DNA of 64,000 nt from Trebonia sp963774945 (GCA_963774945.1 CAVZHA010000007.1:842806-906805); one strand, 5' to 3'. Positions 17,660-28,567 are shown, counted from the first letter of the stretch. The notes: generated by a model not told the origin, from the sequence alone. Numbers and translations are program-made.

Positions 17660-20600
17660 ATGTCGGAGCAGCCTGCCATCCAGTACGCGGAATTGCTCCG
17701 GCAGCTGCGGGCCGAACGGGGACTGACCCAGGAGGAGCTGGCCGCGGCCGCCGGGATCAGCCCCCGGACGGTGAGCGACCTCGAGCGCGGCATCAACCTG
17801 ACCCCGCGCCGGGCCACCGCCGAGCTGCTGGCCGATGCCCTGGACCTGGCTGGGTCCGAGCGGGAGCAGTTCATGGCGGCCGCCCGCCGCAGGCCCGCGA
17901 CGCCGCCGGGCACCGACGGCGCCCTCGGCCAGCTGCCCGACGGCCCCGCAGTCGGCGCCGGCGCCGGCGCTGGCGTCGGCTCGGCCGGGTCGGCCGGCGA
18001 GGCGGGCGGACCCGAGGGCGACGCGGATGCTTCGAACGCCGTGTGGATCGAATCGGCCGCCAGCGCGGCGTTCGTCGACCGCGAGGAGGAACTCGGCGTG
18101 CTGCGGGAGGCGTGGTCGGCCGCACAGGCGGGCCGCCGGGTGCTGACGCTGATCGCCGGGGAGCCGGGGATCGGGAAGACGGCGCTGACGGCCGAGCTGG
18201 CCCGGCTGGTGAGCGCGGACGGCGGCCTGGTGCTGTACGGCCGCTGGGACGAGCATGTGCCCGCCCCGTACCAGGCGTTCCGCGAGGCACTGAACGACTA
18301 CGCGCGGGCCTGCCCGGACGCGCTGCTGCGGCGGGACCTGGCGGGCCTGGCGGAGGAGATCGCCCGGCTCTGCCCCGAGCCCGCGCACCGGGTCGGGGCC
18401 TCGGCCCCGCCTCAGGCGGCGGCCCAGACCGAGCGGTTCCGGCTGTTCGAGTCGATCGACACCTGGATCGGGCGGGTCGCGGCCCGCCATCCGGTGCTGC
18501 TCGTCCTCGACGACCTGCAGTGGGCGGACCAGCCGTCCTTCTTCCTGCTTTCGCACCTGATGCGGGCCCGGCGCTCGACGCCGCTGCTCACGGTGGCCAT
18601 GTACCGCGACCTCGGGCCGGAGCGGAGCGAGTTCTCGGCCGCGCTGCCCTCGCTGACCCGCGACATCGACTGCCGCCGGGTCTCGCTGCGCGGGCTCGAG
18701 CATCGCGCCGTCACCTCGCTGCTCGAGGACGCGGTCGGCCGGCCGTTCGGCGAGCGCGAGTCGGGGATGGTGGCCGAGCTTGAGTGGGAGACCGCGGGCA
18801 ACCCGTTCTTCCTGCTGGAGATGGCCAGGCACCTGTCCGAGGTCGGCGCGTTCGACCGGGAGGTGCTCCGGCTGGGCGAGACCCCGGCCGAGATCCCGCA
18901 GTCGATCAGGGACATGGTCCGGTCGCGGTTGCGACGGCTGACCGGCCGGCTGCGTGGAGACGCTGGCGGTCGCCGCGCTGATCGGCGAGCGGTTCGAGGC
19001 CGCCCTGCTGGCGTCGGCGGCGTCGCTGACGGACGCCGAGACGGTCGACCTGCTCGAGGAGGCGGCGCGGGCGGGCCTGATCGCGGAGATCGACGACGGC
19101 CCTGATCACTGGCGGTTCTCCCACTCGCTGACCAGGCGGGTGACGTCGGAGGAGCTGAGCCGTGGCCGTCGGGCGGCGCTGCATCAGCGGATCGGCGAGA
19201 AGCTCGAGTTCCGCCCCGGCGTCGCCGCGGCCGAGCTCGCGCACCACTTCGGCGCGGCCGCGAACAAGGCCTCCGCGCTGAAGGCGGTCCGGTACGGTCA
19301 CCTGGCCGGGCAGCGCGCGCTGCAGGAGGTCGCGGCCGAGGTCGCGGTGCGGCACTTCCGGCGGGCGCTTGAGCTGCTCGACCGGTTCGGCCCCGAGAAC
19401 CAGGCGCTCCGCTGCGAGCTGCTGCTCGACCTGGCGGGCGCGCACGACCGGGCCGGCGAGTACGCCCACCGGGACGAGCGGTTCGCCGAGGCGGCCGACA
19501 CCGCCCGCCGCCTCGGCTCCGACGAGCTGTTCGCCCGGGCCGCGCTCGGCTACGGCGGCGTCCTGCCGGCGAGCGGTCCGCCCCGACCCGCGGGCGCAGG
19601 CACTGCTCGAAGAGGCGCTCGGGCGCCTCGATGACCAGGACGACGGGACCCGGGCGACGATCCTGGCCCGGCTCGCCCACTGGCTGCACAACGTGCGCCC
19701 CTACCCGGAGCGGCTGCAACTGAGCGACCGCTCCGTCGCCCTCGCCCGGGGCACGCAGGACCGGCGAACGCTCGCCACGGTCCTGCTGCACCGGTGCTGG
19801 GCGCTCGACGGGCCGGGTGACGTCAGCGACTCGGTCACGGTGGCGGGCGAGGTCCTCAAGATCGGGGCCGAGCTCGGCGATCCCGCGCTGACCCTGGAGG
19901 GGCTGCGGATCCAGCTCGCCGCGCAGTTCGAGAACGGCAGGCACTCCGCCGCCGTGCAGACGGCCGAGGAGATGAAGGCGCTGGCGGAGGCGGCCGGGCA
20001 CCCGGAGTTCATCCGGCTGGCCGCGATGTGGGACATCGTCGCCGCCGTCATTGAGGGCAGGTTCGGGGAGGCCGAGGCGCTGGCCGGGCAGCTCGGCCGG
20101 CGGCTCGACCAGATCGGCCATTCGCAGGCCCAGCTGATCTCGGTCGCGCAGAGCGCCTCGTGGCGGCTGCTGCAGGGAAACGCGACGGAGTACATAGCGC
20201 CGTTCGAGGCGATGTCGGCGGCCGACCCGGGCAACCTCGCCTGGCCCGCCATCACCGCCTGGTGCCTGGCCGAGGCCGGCGCCGGGGACCGGGCGGCCGA
20301 GCTGCTCGCCCGGATCGACCCGGCCTCGGCGGCGGACGCGGACAAGAACTACCTGTGGTGGGCGGTCATCGTGGGCTTCTCCGGCGCGGTCGACCTGGTC
20401 GGCGACCGGCGCTGGGCGCAGGCGCTGTACGATCTCGCCGTTCCCTACTCCGGGAGCAACTGCACGCTGGGGCTGGCGAGCTTCCTCGGCGCGGCCGACC
20501 ACTGGCTCGGCGTGCTGGCGACCACGGCGGGCCGCTACACCGAGGCCGCCGCGCATCTCGAGGCCGCGCTGAGCAGGCATCGCGACATGGGCGCGCGGCC

Positions 20601-20760
20601 GTGGGCGGCGCTCACCGAGGAGGCCTACGGCCGGGTGCTGTCGCTGCGCGGTCTCCCCGCCGACGTGGAGCGGGCGGCCGCGCTTACCGAGTCCGCGATG
20701 CGCACCGCCGAGGAGCTCGAGCTGGCCGCGATCATCAACCGGCCGCGGCTGCGCGGCTGA
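17660..20760 (+). CDS. XRE-AAA ATPase-TPR transcriptional regulator (two frameshifts)
   Basis: About 1,033 residues from ATG 17660 (GAAGGGA about 9 nt upstream). Residues 8-62 form an XRE helix-turn-helix (LRQLRAERGLTQEELAAAAGISPRTVSDLE). After an Ala/Gly linker comes an AAA_16-type ATPase: FVDREEELGVLREAW (about 137), Walker A AGEPGIGKTA (about 168) and Walker B VLLVLDDLQWAD (about 280). The C-terminal 450 residues are TPR-like helices. Frame shifts lie near 18948 and 19575; the protein continues in frame on each side. Built like LuxR/MalT-type or BTAD regulators but with an N-terminal XRE domain instead of a C-terminal LuxR domain. Convergent with the GMC-hydrolase gene with a 6-nt gap. The target is unknown. 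Confidence 0.85.
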
Positions 20761-20766
20761 CGGCGC

Positions 20767-23700
20767 TTAGCGAGGATCGAGGAAGTTCGTGATCCTCGGG
20801 TACACGTCGACGGCGGCCCTGGTCCCGATGATGGCGTCGAGGTGCGCGTACCCCGGCAGCACCTCCCGGTGGTAGTCGCCCTCGGGGTTGCAGTCCCGCA
20901 GCCAGCGCAGCGTCTTGAGCGAGCCGACCGGATGGAAGATGTAGTTCTGCGAGCCCTGCAGCAGCAGCAGCCGGGTGCCGGCGATGCGCTCCGGGTGCAG
21001 GAAGTAGTCCATCCCGCCGGTGTGGGTGACCGCGAGGCCGCGCCGCATCATCAGCGACAGGTGCTGCAGCGAATCGATGTTCCCGAACCCGAACATCTCG
21101 TTCAGCGCGCGGTGGGTCGCGTCGTTGAGCTGCGCGTGGCGGTGAGTGCAGCCGTAGATCGCGTTGATCCACCGGCAGACCGCCTGGCCGCAGTGCTCCT
21201 CGGCCGGCATCGGGAGGGTCCGCAGGCCGAGGTCGACCAGCTCGTCGGGGACCGACCGGTGGATGTCGGGCGCCAGGCCCCCGGCTCCGAGGGCGCGGAA
21301 GGCGCCCGCGGTGTGCAGCCGGGACTTCACCCGGTTGAAGACCGAGGTGGACGGGTGCAGGGGGAACTGCGCGCAGACCGCGGTGCGGATCCCCTGCAGC
21401 CCGGCCAGGATCGCCATCTGCAGCGAGCCCGAGCCCACACAGTGCCCGAACGCCTGCAGGTCGTCGCGGCCGGTCACCTCGAGGACCTTCTTGACCGCGA
21501 CTGGCCAGTCCGTCCTGGCAATGTCGTCGATGGTGAACTCGGTCCGCGCCGACGGCAGGTCGATGCCGGCCCGGTAGTCGAACAGCCAGATGTCGTAGCC
21601 CTGATCGGCCAGGAACTCGGTCAGGTTCTGTTCGATGGTCGAGGCGAGGAACGAGTGCGACGACATGCCGAACCCGGTCGCCATGATCAGCGGTCCCTTG
21701 CCGCCGGCCCGGTACCTGGTCAGCCGCAGGAACGCGTCGTCGCCGAGCCGGTCGTCGGCGTGCCACTGCTGTTGGCCGTCGCACCACCAGATCCCGTCCG
21801 GGTCGCTGGGCTCGCGGACCGCTGGCGCCGTTCTCGGCGCGCTCGGGAACGCCCCCACCTCGTCCAGGACCCCGCCGTAGATGTGCACCATCTCGTCCGC
21901 GAACAGCTCGAGGAACGCCCGGCGGTACTGGCCCTGCTGCCGGCGCGGTACCCCGTCGACCTTGATGCTGCGGATCAGCTTGGGCAGGTCGGCCGGCTTC
22001 AGGTAGAGGATTCCGGTCCCCGGCTGCTCCCCGTCCCGCCCGCTGATCGTGGTGTACAGCGTGGTCGTCTCCGACCAGGCGCGGCGGACCCCGTTCTCGC
22101 GGAGCACCTTGTGCCCCTCGAAGAAGTACTGCTTCCCCTCCTGGGACTGGAGGGTCATCCGGTACTGCATGTGCCAGGTCTCCACCTGCGCCGGGTCGGG
22201 GTCGAAGAGCGCGAAGCTGCCTTCTGTGACGGTGAGGCGGCGGGCGGACAGCGCGGGCGCGACTACCGTGCCGGTGATCCTGGCCTCGCGCGCGGGGTCG
22301 TCGAGGGCGGCCTGGATGTCGTCGTACTCGATGCTGATCAGCAGGTCCACCCGAGCGTTGTCGGCCCGGCCCCGGTCGTAGCCTGCGGTGTAGTCGTCGG
22401 GCACGCCCATCGAGACGAATCCGGTCAGGCGCTCGGTGAACTGAAGGCGGGCGACCGGCGGCGCCAGTTCAGGAACGGGCTCCTCATCGCGGTCCCCCGG
22501 ACCCGCCGCCCAGCCGCGGTCCTCGATCAGCAGCGCGGCCGTCCGCTCGGCGATGGCAGAGATGGTGAGCGACGGGTTCGCGTCGAGCGCGCACGGGACG
22601 ACGGAGCCGTCGCACACGTACAGCCCGTCATGGACGCCGCCGCCGACCGGGTCGAACACCTGGCCCTTGTGGTCCACCACCCCGTTGTCGGCGTCGTCGG
22701 CCATCACGCACCCGCCGAGCGGATGCACGGTGATCAGCGATCGATCGTTCGTCCAGGCCCAGAGCGGGTCGGGGGTCTCCGTCCCGTGCAGTGCGCGGGT
22801 GGCCTCGGCCAGGATCTGGTTGTCACGGGCGAAGGCCGGCTGCTCGCCGCATTCGGGCCAGACCACCTGGACCCGGTCGTTCTCCATGACGATCCGCCCG
22901 CCGGAGTCGTCGGTGCCCATCACGAGGTAGGTCAGGGTTCGGCCGACCGGACCATGATGCGAGCCGAACGGGATCCCCGCCAGCTCCCGCAACCGCCTCG
23001 TCGCCTCCTCGGGAACCCCGTCGGAGGCGGCGCTCAGCATGAGCGGGATGACCGAGGCGAGCGCGCCCGGGATGGCGCCGTCCTCGATGATCAGCGCGTC
23101 GTTGCGGCCCGTGTCCGGGCCGCGCAAGTCGATCAGCCCGGTGATCGTCGGCCCGACCACCGTGTCCGCCCGCGAGACGCGGCCGCCGAGGCCGACGTCG
23201 TGGACCGGCTCGTCGACGTCGTAGGCGAAGGCGAGCACGTCGCCGTTGCCTGAGAACCCGTGCCCCAGCCGGTCCGACACCGGCAGTCCCAGTTCGCGGG
23301 ACCGGAGCAGGATCTGGGTCGACCCGAGCGTTCCGGCCGCGAGCACGACGACGTCGGCCGTCACGAACCGCGATGCGGTGGCCGGCCCCTCGCCCAGCAC
23401 GTCGAAGCCCACCCGCCAGACCCCCTGGCAGCGCCGCACGGACTGCACGGCGACCTCGGTGAAGATGTGCGCCCCGTGCGCGTACGCGTCGGGGAGGTAG
23501 TTCATCAGGACCGTGTTCTTGGCCCCGTAATTGCAGCCGGAGCAGCAGTCGCCGCACAGGTTGCAGGCGTTCTGCCGCACCCCGGCCGCGTTCGGGCCGC
23601 TGGTGAACGTCACGTTAAGGTCGGGCCGGACCACCGGTCGCGCCCAGGCCCGCCGCCGCCCGCTCGAGGGCCCGCAGCTTAGGTAGCTCCGGCCACCCGG

Positions 23701-24148
23701 CCGGGTACGGGTTGGACCCGAGCATCTGCCTGGCCGCGTCCATGAACGGCCGCAGCACCTCGGGATGCTGTCGCAGCGGGGCCGGCCAGCGCTCGTCGGC
23801 GAAGATCGGGTCGCTCGGCTCGAGGGCCACGCTCGCGTTGATCAGCGAGGTGCCGCCGAGCCCGCAGCCCGTCAGCACGGTGACGTCGGGGCCGACCTGG
23901 AAATCGAACAGCCCGACGGCGGACCCATGGTCTGCCTTGGCCGTGTGGACCTGGATCTCACGGGCGGCCGACAGGGCCGAGTTCGGGTACTCACCCGGAT
24001 GCAGTTCCTTGCCCCGCTCAAGCACGCAGACGTCCTGCCCGGCCCGCGCGATACGGGCGGCGGCGATCGCCCCGCCGTACCCCGAGCCAATCACCACCGC
24101 CGAGTAGTGGGCCTGTATCTGATCGACAGGACGGGATAGCATTCTCAT
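20767..24148 (-). CDS. GMC/cholesterol-oxidase-like oxidoreductase fused to alpha/beta hydrolase (one frameshift)
   Basis: About 1,126 residues from the ATG at 24148, with AGGAG 8 nt upstream. N-terminal FAD domain: VVIGSGYGGAIAAARIA (about 18), GCGLGGTSLINA, HPLGGCVMADDADNG (about 470) and ANPSLTISAIAERTA (about 525), as in cholesterol-oxidase-like GMC enzymes. A Cys-rich stretch, ACNLCGDCCSGCNYG, follows residue 190. The middle part (about 560-780) is a lipocalin/sulfite-oxidase-like beta segment I cannot name. The C-terminal 340 residues are an alpha/beta hydrolase with MATGFGMSSHSF, nucleophile elbow FGHCVGSGS and HLDAIIG (His). The elbow carries Cys where Ser is usual. The frame changes near 23635. 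Probably oxidises and cleaves a sterol or other lipid; substrate unknown. Confidence 0.85.
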
Positions 24149-24237
24149 CGAGGGCTCCTATAGGATCCGACTCGCAATCGCGGCGGTGCGGGCAATACCT
24201 TACACGAAAAGACACTGAGGAACGGACCCGGGCCAAT

Positions 24238-24269
24238 CCTGTGGGCCATCCTGTGAGCTTCCTGTGGGC
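24238..24269 (+). promoter_or_regulatory. three phased 9-bp direct repeats
   Basis: CCTGTGGGC (24238), CCTGTGAGC (24250) and CCTGTGGGC (24261) are spaced 12 and 11 bp apart, about one helical turn each. Such arrays are typical of cooperative regulator binding. They lie about 90 bp upstream of the oxidoreductase start. Confidence 0.45.
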
Positions 24270-24317
24270 GTGCCCGTGTGGCCATTACCAGGGCCCCCTG
24301 CCAGTATGAATCAGGGC

Positions 24318-24347
24318 CAGGGCCAGCCGTGCCAACGGCTGGCCCTG
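24318..24347. promoter_or_regulatory. strong hairpin in divergent region
   Basis: 13-bp perfect stem around GCCA: GGGCCAGCCGT (24320-24330) with ACGGCTGGCCC (24335-24345), extended by two pairs. No T-run follows on either strand. It may end antisense transcription or fold in the STAS leader. Confidence 0.55.
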
Positions 24348-24488
24348 CACGGGCTTTGCAGGAATGTCACGCATCGAGGCTGACGCAAAATAATCGCCAT
24401 TCCGGTCTGGATGGCTTATCCCAATGCCAGATCGGCGAAAGCATTGCACGGAATTACGTATGGGGCGCGTGTCGCGGGCAGACCGCGA

Positions 24489-24854
24489 ATGACCGTAATC
24501 CAAGGGACGATGCACGTGGATCAGGAAAAGGATCCGCAGCTGCCACTCGAGCTGAGCCACCGGGTTCTGGACACCGGCGGGGCCGCCGTCGAGATCGGCG
24601 GCGAACTCGACGTGGCCACCGCCGACGCGGCCTACGGATACGTCAGGGAGATCATCGACCGCTGCGGCGGGCCGGTGGTCGTCAACCTGGCCGGCGTGCG
24701 TTTCTGCGACGCCCGAGGCCTGCACGCGCTGGTGCGCATGTCCCATCACGCAAACCGGGCCGACTGCCGGTTCCGGGTGATCTCGCCCAGCCCTCGGCTG
24801 ACCCAGCTCATGCAGATCACCGGCCTGGGAGAAACGTTCCTGGCCGCCAGCTAG
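24489..24854 (+). CDS. STAS-domain protein (anti-sigma factor antagonist-like)
   Basis: 121 residues from ATG 24489; ATG 24510 is an alternative. One STAS fold: VLDTGGAAVEIGGELDVATADAAYGYV, VVVNLAGVRFCDARGLHALVRM and QITGLGETFLAAS. SpoIIAA-type antagonists carry DSSG with a phosphorylated second Ser; here the motif is DARG, so the usual phosphorylation site is absent. It may be constitutively active or use another control. No anti-sigma kinase gene is adjacent. Convergent with the NUDIX gene, with 7 nt between stops. Confidence 0.8.
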   Translation: MTVIQGTMHVDQEKDPQLPLELSHRVLDTGGAAVEIGGELDVATADAAYGYVREIIDRCGGPVVVNLAGVRFCDARGLHALVRMSHHANRADCRFRVISPSPRLTQLMQITGLGETFLAAS

Positions 24855-24861
24855 CCGCCCG

Positions 24862-25384
24862 CTAGCCGAGCGGGACGACGTCCGACTCGGCGACGGTTGC
24901 GCAGTCGGGTCCGTAGCTGAAGATGGCGCGCAGGCGCTCGCCCGCCAGCACGCGCGGGAGCCAGTCCTTGCCGTCGTCCCACATCCGGTCAAACGGCAGC
25001 GAAGCGATCGGGAACCACTCCGGCCGGATCTCGTCCGTCTCGGCCGGCTCGACCGGACCAGGCATCGCTGATGAACACCTCGACGGTCATGTCCCAGGCC
25101 GGGCGGGTCGGGAACAGGAACGTGATGTGCGCGGCCTCGCGCAGCGAATCGGCCGCCACCGCGATGCCGGACTCCTCCTTGACCTCGCGGGCCGCGGCCT
25201 GGGCGGCGGTCTCGCGCTCCTCGACGTGCCCGCCGAGCGCGACGATCTTCCCGGTGCCGAGGCCGGTCTTCTTGTACCCGAGCAGAACCTCGGGTTCGCC
25301 GTCGCCGGAGACCCTGGTCAGCAGGCAGAGGCAGGTCTGGGTCAACGCCACGTGACCATTGTCGCAGACGCCGAGGCCCGCCAA
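24862..25384 (-). CDS. NUDIX hydrolase, MutT-like (one frameshift)
   Basis: About 174 residues; start ATG 25384, or a GTG about 33 nt further in. The NUDIX box is complete: GGHVEERETAAQAAAREVK then EESGI, matching GX5EX7REUXEEXGU. The preceding LLGYKKTGLGTGKIVALGG resembles MutT/MTH1 enzymes that hydrolyse 8-oxo-dGTP and other oxidised nucleotides. The frame changes near 25060 and the C-terminal part EIRPEWFPIASLPFDRMWDDGKDWLP is typical of the MTH1 branch. It is downstream of the envelope gene cluster, from which it is separated by two copies of the 16-nt repeat and a 21-bp hairpin. Confidence 0.88.
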
Positions 25385-25411
25385 CGGCGCGTGAGCACGT
25401 CAGCGCTCCGC

Positions 25412-25427
25412 GCTTCTTGCTGTTATC
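25412..25427 (+). repeat. dispersed 16-nt repeat, copy 3
   Basis: Exact GCTTCTTGCTGTTATC, 28 bp upstream of the NUDIX start. It is preceded by AGCGCTCCGC and followed by CGA; the same extended context is found at copy 5, about 27 kb away. The preceding bases can form AGCG-CTCCG-CGCT. Confidence 0.85.
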
Positions 25428-25462
25428 CGATTTGAATGGCGCACCGACCTGGCTGCGTCCAG

Positions 25463-25510
25463 GATGATGGATCGTTGTGTACATCCCCGTGTACACAACG
25501 ATCCATCATC
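25463..25510. terminator. 21-bp perfect hairpin between repeat copies 3 and 4
   Basis: A 21-bp perfect inverted repeat (25463-25483 and 25490-25510) around the 6-nt loop TCCCCG. The inner stem is TTGTGTACA/TGTACACAA and the outer stem ends GATGATGG/CCATCATC. No mismatch and no T-run. Reading the minus strand it lies after the glycosyltransferase stop and before NUDIX, so a terminator without T-tract or a transcript-processing site are possible. Confidence 0.6.
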
Positions 25511-25535
25511 ATGACAATTCAGGACCATGTCGGCC

Positions 25536-25551
25536 GCTTCTTGCTGTTATC
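25536..25551 (+). repeat. dispersed 16-nt repeat, copy 4
   Basis: Exact GCTTCTTGCTGTTATC, 124 bp from copy 3 with the 21-bp hairpin between them. It lies just beyond the 3' end of the minus-strand glycosyltransferase. Confidence 0.85.
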
Positions 25552-25568
25552 GGACGTCGACGAGCGGC

Positions 25569-26770
25569 TCATCGGGATGCTCGGGTCGGCGCAACGGCCT
25601 GGGCGTAGGCGGCGAGCGCGGCGGTGATGGCGTCGGCCGGGGTCGGCAGCGCGGCACCGCGGCGCGGCGGCCGCCGCGCGGAGCCGGGCTGCGAGCGCGG
25701 GTCGGCCAGCACGGCGCGGACGGCGGCGGCCAGCGCCGCCGCGATCTTCCGGCCCGACCAGCACCGCTGCATCGTCGCCGACCAGGTCGGGGATGCCGCC
25801 GACCCGGGTGGCCACGATGGCCGACGCCCGCGCGCAGCGCCTCCTGCAGAATCAGCGGCTGGCCCTCCCACTGGCTCGGCAGCACGAATACCGTCGCGGC
25901 GGCGAGCAGGTTCGGCACGTCGTCACGGTGCCCGAGGAACGCAGCGTCGACGCCGAGCGAAGCGGCCCGCGCCCGCAGTTCGCCGGCCAGCGGCCCGTCG
26001 CCCGCGATCGCAAGCAGCGGCGGCGGATCGAGGTCCCGCCAGGTGCGCCGCCGCTGCCAGCAGCGTGCCGAAGTCTTTCTGCGGAGCCAGGCGCCCAACC
26101 GCGAGGACCACGGGTCGTCCGGCCGCGGGGCCGATGGGCCGGGAGTGGCGAGGGTGGCGGTGTCTGCGGGTGGTGTGAGTGTCGTCGCGGGCGCCGCGGG
26201 GGGCACGATCGCGCGGCCGACTCGGCGCGCGCCGGCTGCTCGCATCCGCGCCTCGAGGTCGGGTGACACGCACAGCACCAGGTCGGCGCCGCGGGCGACG
26301 ACGCGCTTCGAGCAGGCGGTAGATCAGCACCCGGGGTCCTCCGCCGGCGGGGCGGCGCGTTGTGCACCGTGACCACGAGCGCCGGACGCCGGACGCCGCC
26401 CGGCCGGCGTCGCCCGGTCCAGGCGCCGGCCAGCGCGAGGACGGTGAGCGCGCCCGCCCGCAGCCCGTGCGCGTGCACCACGTCGGGCCGCCGAGCCGCA
26501 GCCGACCGGTGGCCGAGGCCGAGCACGCCGCAGCCGCAGCACCGCCGCCAGCGTCGCCGGGGCGCGGCCGGTCGCCGAACTCGACCGCTGAGAACGTCAC
26601 CCCGGCCAGCGCCCCGAAGCCGAACGCCGCCTCGGCCGAGGACGGGCCGAGGACCGACACGCCGATCGCGCGTTCCGCGAGGCCGGCCGCCAGCATCCGG
26701 ACGTGCGCCCCGGTCCCGCCCGCGGTCGTCCCGACCACCAAGGCGATCCGCGCGGGCCGCTCACCCTGCC
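25569..26770 (-). CDS. glycosyltransferase family 4-like (several frameshifts)
   Basis: About 400 residues scattered over three frames. N-terminal part RIALVVGTTAGGTGAHV with GLAERAIGVSVLGP, then DVVHAHGLRAG and LVVTVHNAPP; C-terminal part RPVVLAVGRLAPQKDF, AIAGDGPL, AAFLGHRDDVPNLLAAATVFVLPSQWEGQPLILQEALRAG and ATRVGGIPDLVGDDAAVLV. This order is that of a GT-B retaining glycosyltransferase, with the E(x7)E-like site in SQWEGQPLILQEAL. The exact start is uncertain (a TTG around 26741 or further upstream). It follows murJ by about 65 nt on the minus strand and may act on an envelope or cell-surface polymer. Shifts near 26600, 26480, 26080, 25860 and 25800 are approximate. Confidence 0.75.
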
Positions 26771-26834
26771 CGGCCGACGCGGGCGCGGCCGGCGACGCCC
26801 CCCGGGCGGCTCGGCCGGCGAGGGCGCGGGCGGG

Positions 26835-28567
26835 CTAGCTGGGGCGGGCACGGAGGCGGGCCACCGCGGCTCGGAGGTCGCCGAAGTCGATGCTGGCCGC
26901 GACGGCGGCGAACACGGCGATAACCACCACCGTCACCAGCACCGAGATCCCGACGTTGACGAAGAATCCGGGCGCCGGCAGCGCCCCCGCCAGCAGCGAC
27001 CCCGCCACCGCGCCGGCCACCGCGCCCGCCAGCCCGGCCAGGAACGCCCGTGACTACCCCGTGCAGCGCCAGCGCGCCCCGGTCGCGCCCGACCAGGATC
27101 AGCAGCGCCAGGCCGGAGACGGTCAGCCCGAACGACATGCCCAGGCCGAGCGCGGGCACCACGTGCGCGCGGCGCCACCAGCGGCACGATCACCAGGTCG
27201 ACCGCGATCACCAGCAGCCAGCCGCCGCCGATCGCCAGCGCCGTGGCGCGGTTGCGGCCGCGCGCGTACAGCACCCGGGACAGGTTGGCGGAGATCCCGT
27301 AGCCGACCAGCCCGGGGGCGAAGGCCGCCAGCGCCAGCGCCAGGACCGACGCGCCGCGCGCGTCGTGCGACTCGAAGACGCGCGCCAGCGGCCAGCGCGC
27401 GCCGACCAGCACCGCCGCGCCGAGCCAGGACGCGACCATGCACCGCCCGGGTCGAGATCGCCGCGGTCTCGTCGAAGTCGCCGAAGGCAGCCCCGCCGAC
27501 GACACCCCCGCCGACGACAACGCTGCCGGCGGCGGCGTCGAGGCGGGCGTCCTGGCGCGGGTCGGCCCCGGCCGACAGGGCGGGGAACGCGCTGGTCGCG
27601 ATCGGCACCGCCAGCACCGCGAACGGCACCATGAACACCGCCCAGGCGAAGCCGTAGATCACCAGCGCGCCGGTCGAGCCGTACCGGTTGGACAGCACGA
27701 TGACGACGGCCGCCGAGGCGTCCTGGGCGACCAGCGTGAGCACCCCGGCCAGCGCCAGCCGCCGCACCCGGGTGCCGACCCCGGGCGGGAACCGCAGCAT
27801 CGGCCGCAGCCGCAGGCCCAGCCGCCGGGCCGGGAAGATCGCGGTCGCCACCAGCGCGAGCCACGCCGAGGGTGGTCCCGCCCGACAGCAGGTACTCCGA
27901 CAGCGGCGGCAGCTCGTGCAGCCGGTTGCCGAACACGTACGCGCCGCCGATCGCGCCGAAGGCGGCGTAGGCGCCGATCACGACCAGCGACGACAGCAGC
28001 GGCGCGAGCGCCGGGGCGCCGAACCGCCGGTAGGACTGGAGGATCCCGTACAGCACGACCGCGAGCCCGTACAGCAGCACCTGCGGCGCGAAGACGATCA
28101 GCATCCGGGCGCCGACGCCGGCCATCACCGTGCGCGGGCAGCCGGAGGAGTGCGAAAGCAGCACGCGTGACGATCGGGTGCGCGGCCAGCGCCAGCGCCG
28201 CGCTGACCGGCACCAGCAGCAGCACCGTCCAGGTCAGCAGCGCCGACGAGATCCGCCGGGCCGAGTCGGCGGCCACGCGCCGCCCGCCGCGCGGCGCCGC
28301 GTCCCGCGCGGGCCCCGCAAGCACCGGCACCACCACCGACGAGAGCGCGCCGCCGAGCACGATGTCGTAGATGATGTTCGGCACCATGTTGGCGGTCGTG
28401 TACGCGGTGCCCAGGCAGGTCGTGCCGACGGTGTGCGCGAACACCACCTGCCGCCCGAACCCGACTAGCCGGGCGAGGACGGTGATCACCGCGATCATCA
28501 CGGCCGCGCGCCCGATGCCCGGCCCGCGTCGCCGAGCCGCCCCGCGCTCGGCCACTTCCGGAATCAC
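26835..28567 (-). CDS. murJ: MurJ/MviN-family lipid II flippase (several frameshifts)
   Basis: About 577 residues from GTG 28567, whose first bases overlap the upstream mraY-like stop (GTGA). MurJ moves lipid II across the membrane for wall synthesis. Visible parts: MIAVITVLARLVGFGRQVVFAHTVGTTCLGTAYTTAN, IIYDIVLGGALSSVVVPV, FAPQVLLYGLAVVLYGILQS (a standard MurJ motif), GALVIYGFAWAVFMVPFAVLAVPIATSAFPALSA and NLSRVLYARGRNRATAL. The frame changes at least at about 28150, 27870, 27440, 27160 and 27040, so it cannot be translated in one piece as given. It is the central gene of the envelope cluster. An essential type of gene broken so often argues for sequence errors. Confidence 0.85.

Larger units (their letters stand above)
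24149..24488. other. 340-bp divergent promoter region
   Basis: Between the oxidoreductase (minus) and the STAS gene (plus). It contains three phased direct repeats (24238-24269) and a 13-bp-stem hairpin (24318-24347). No gene seen. Confidence 0.5.

Noticed and set aside
19369..20760. Separate gene in the third part of the XRE-AAA-TPR region
   Set aside because: It is the continuation of the same TPR protein after a 1-nt shift near 19575, not a new gene.
20842..23253. Long plus-strand open frame opposite the oxidoreductase
   Set aside because: Antisense shadow of a high-GC gene; Arg/Val/Asp-rich with no family pattern, while the minus strand encodes clear GMC and hydrolase motifs.
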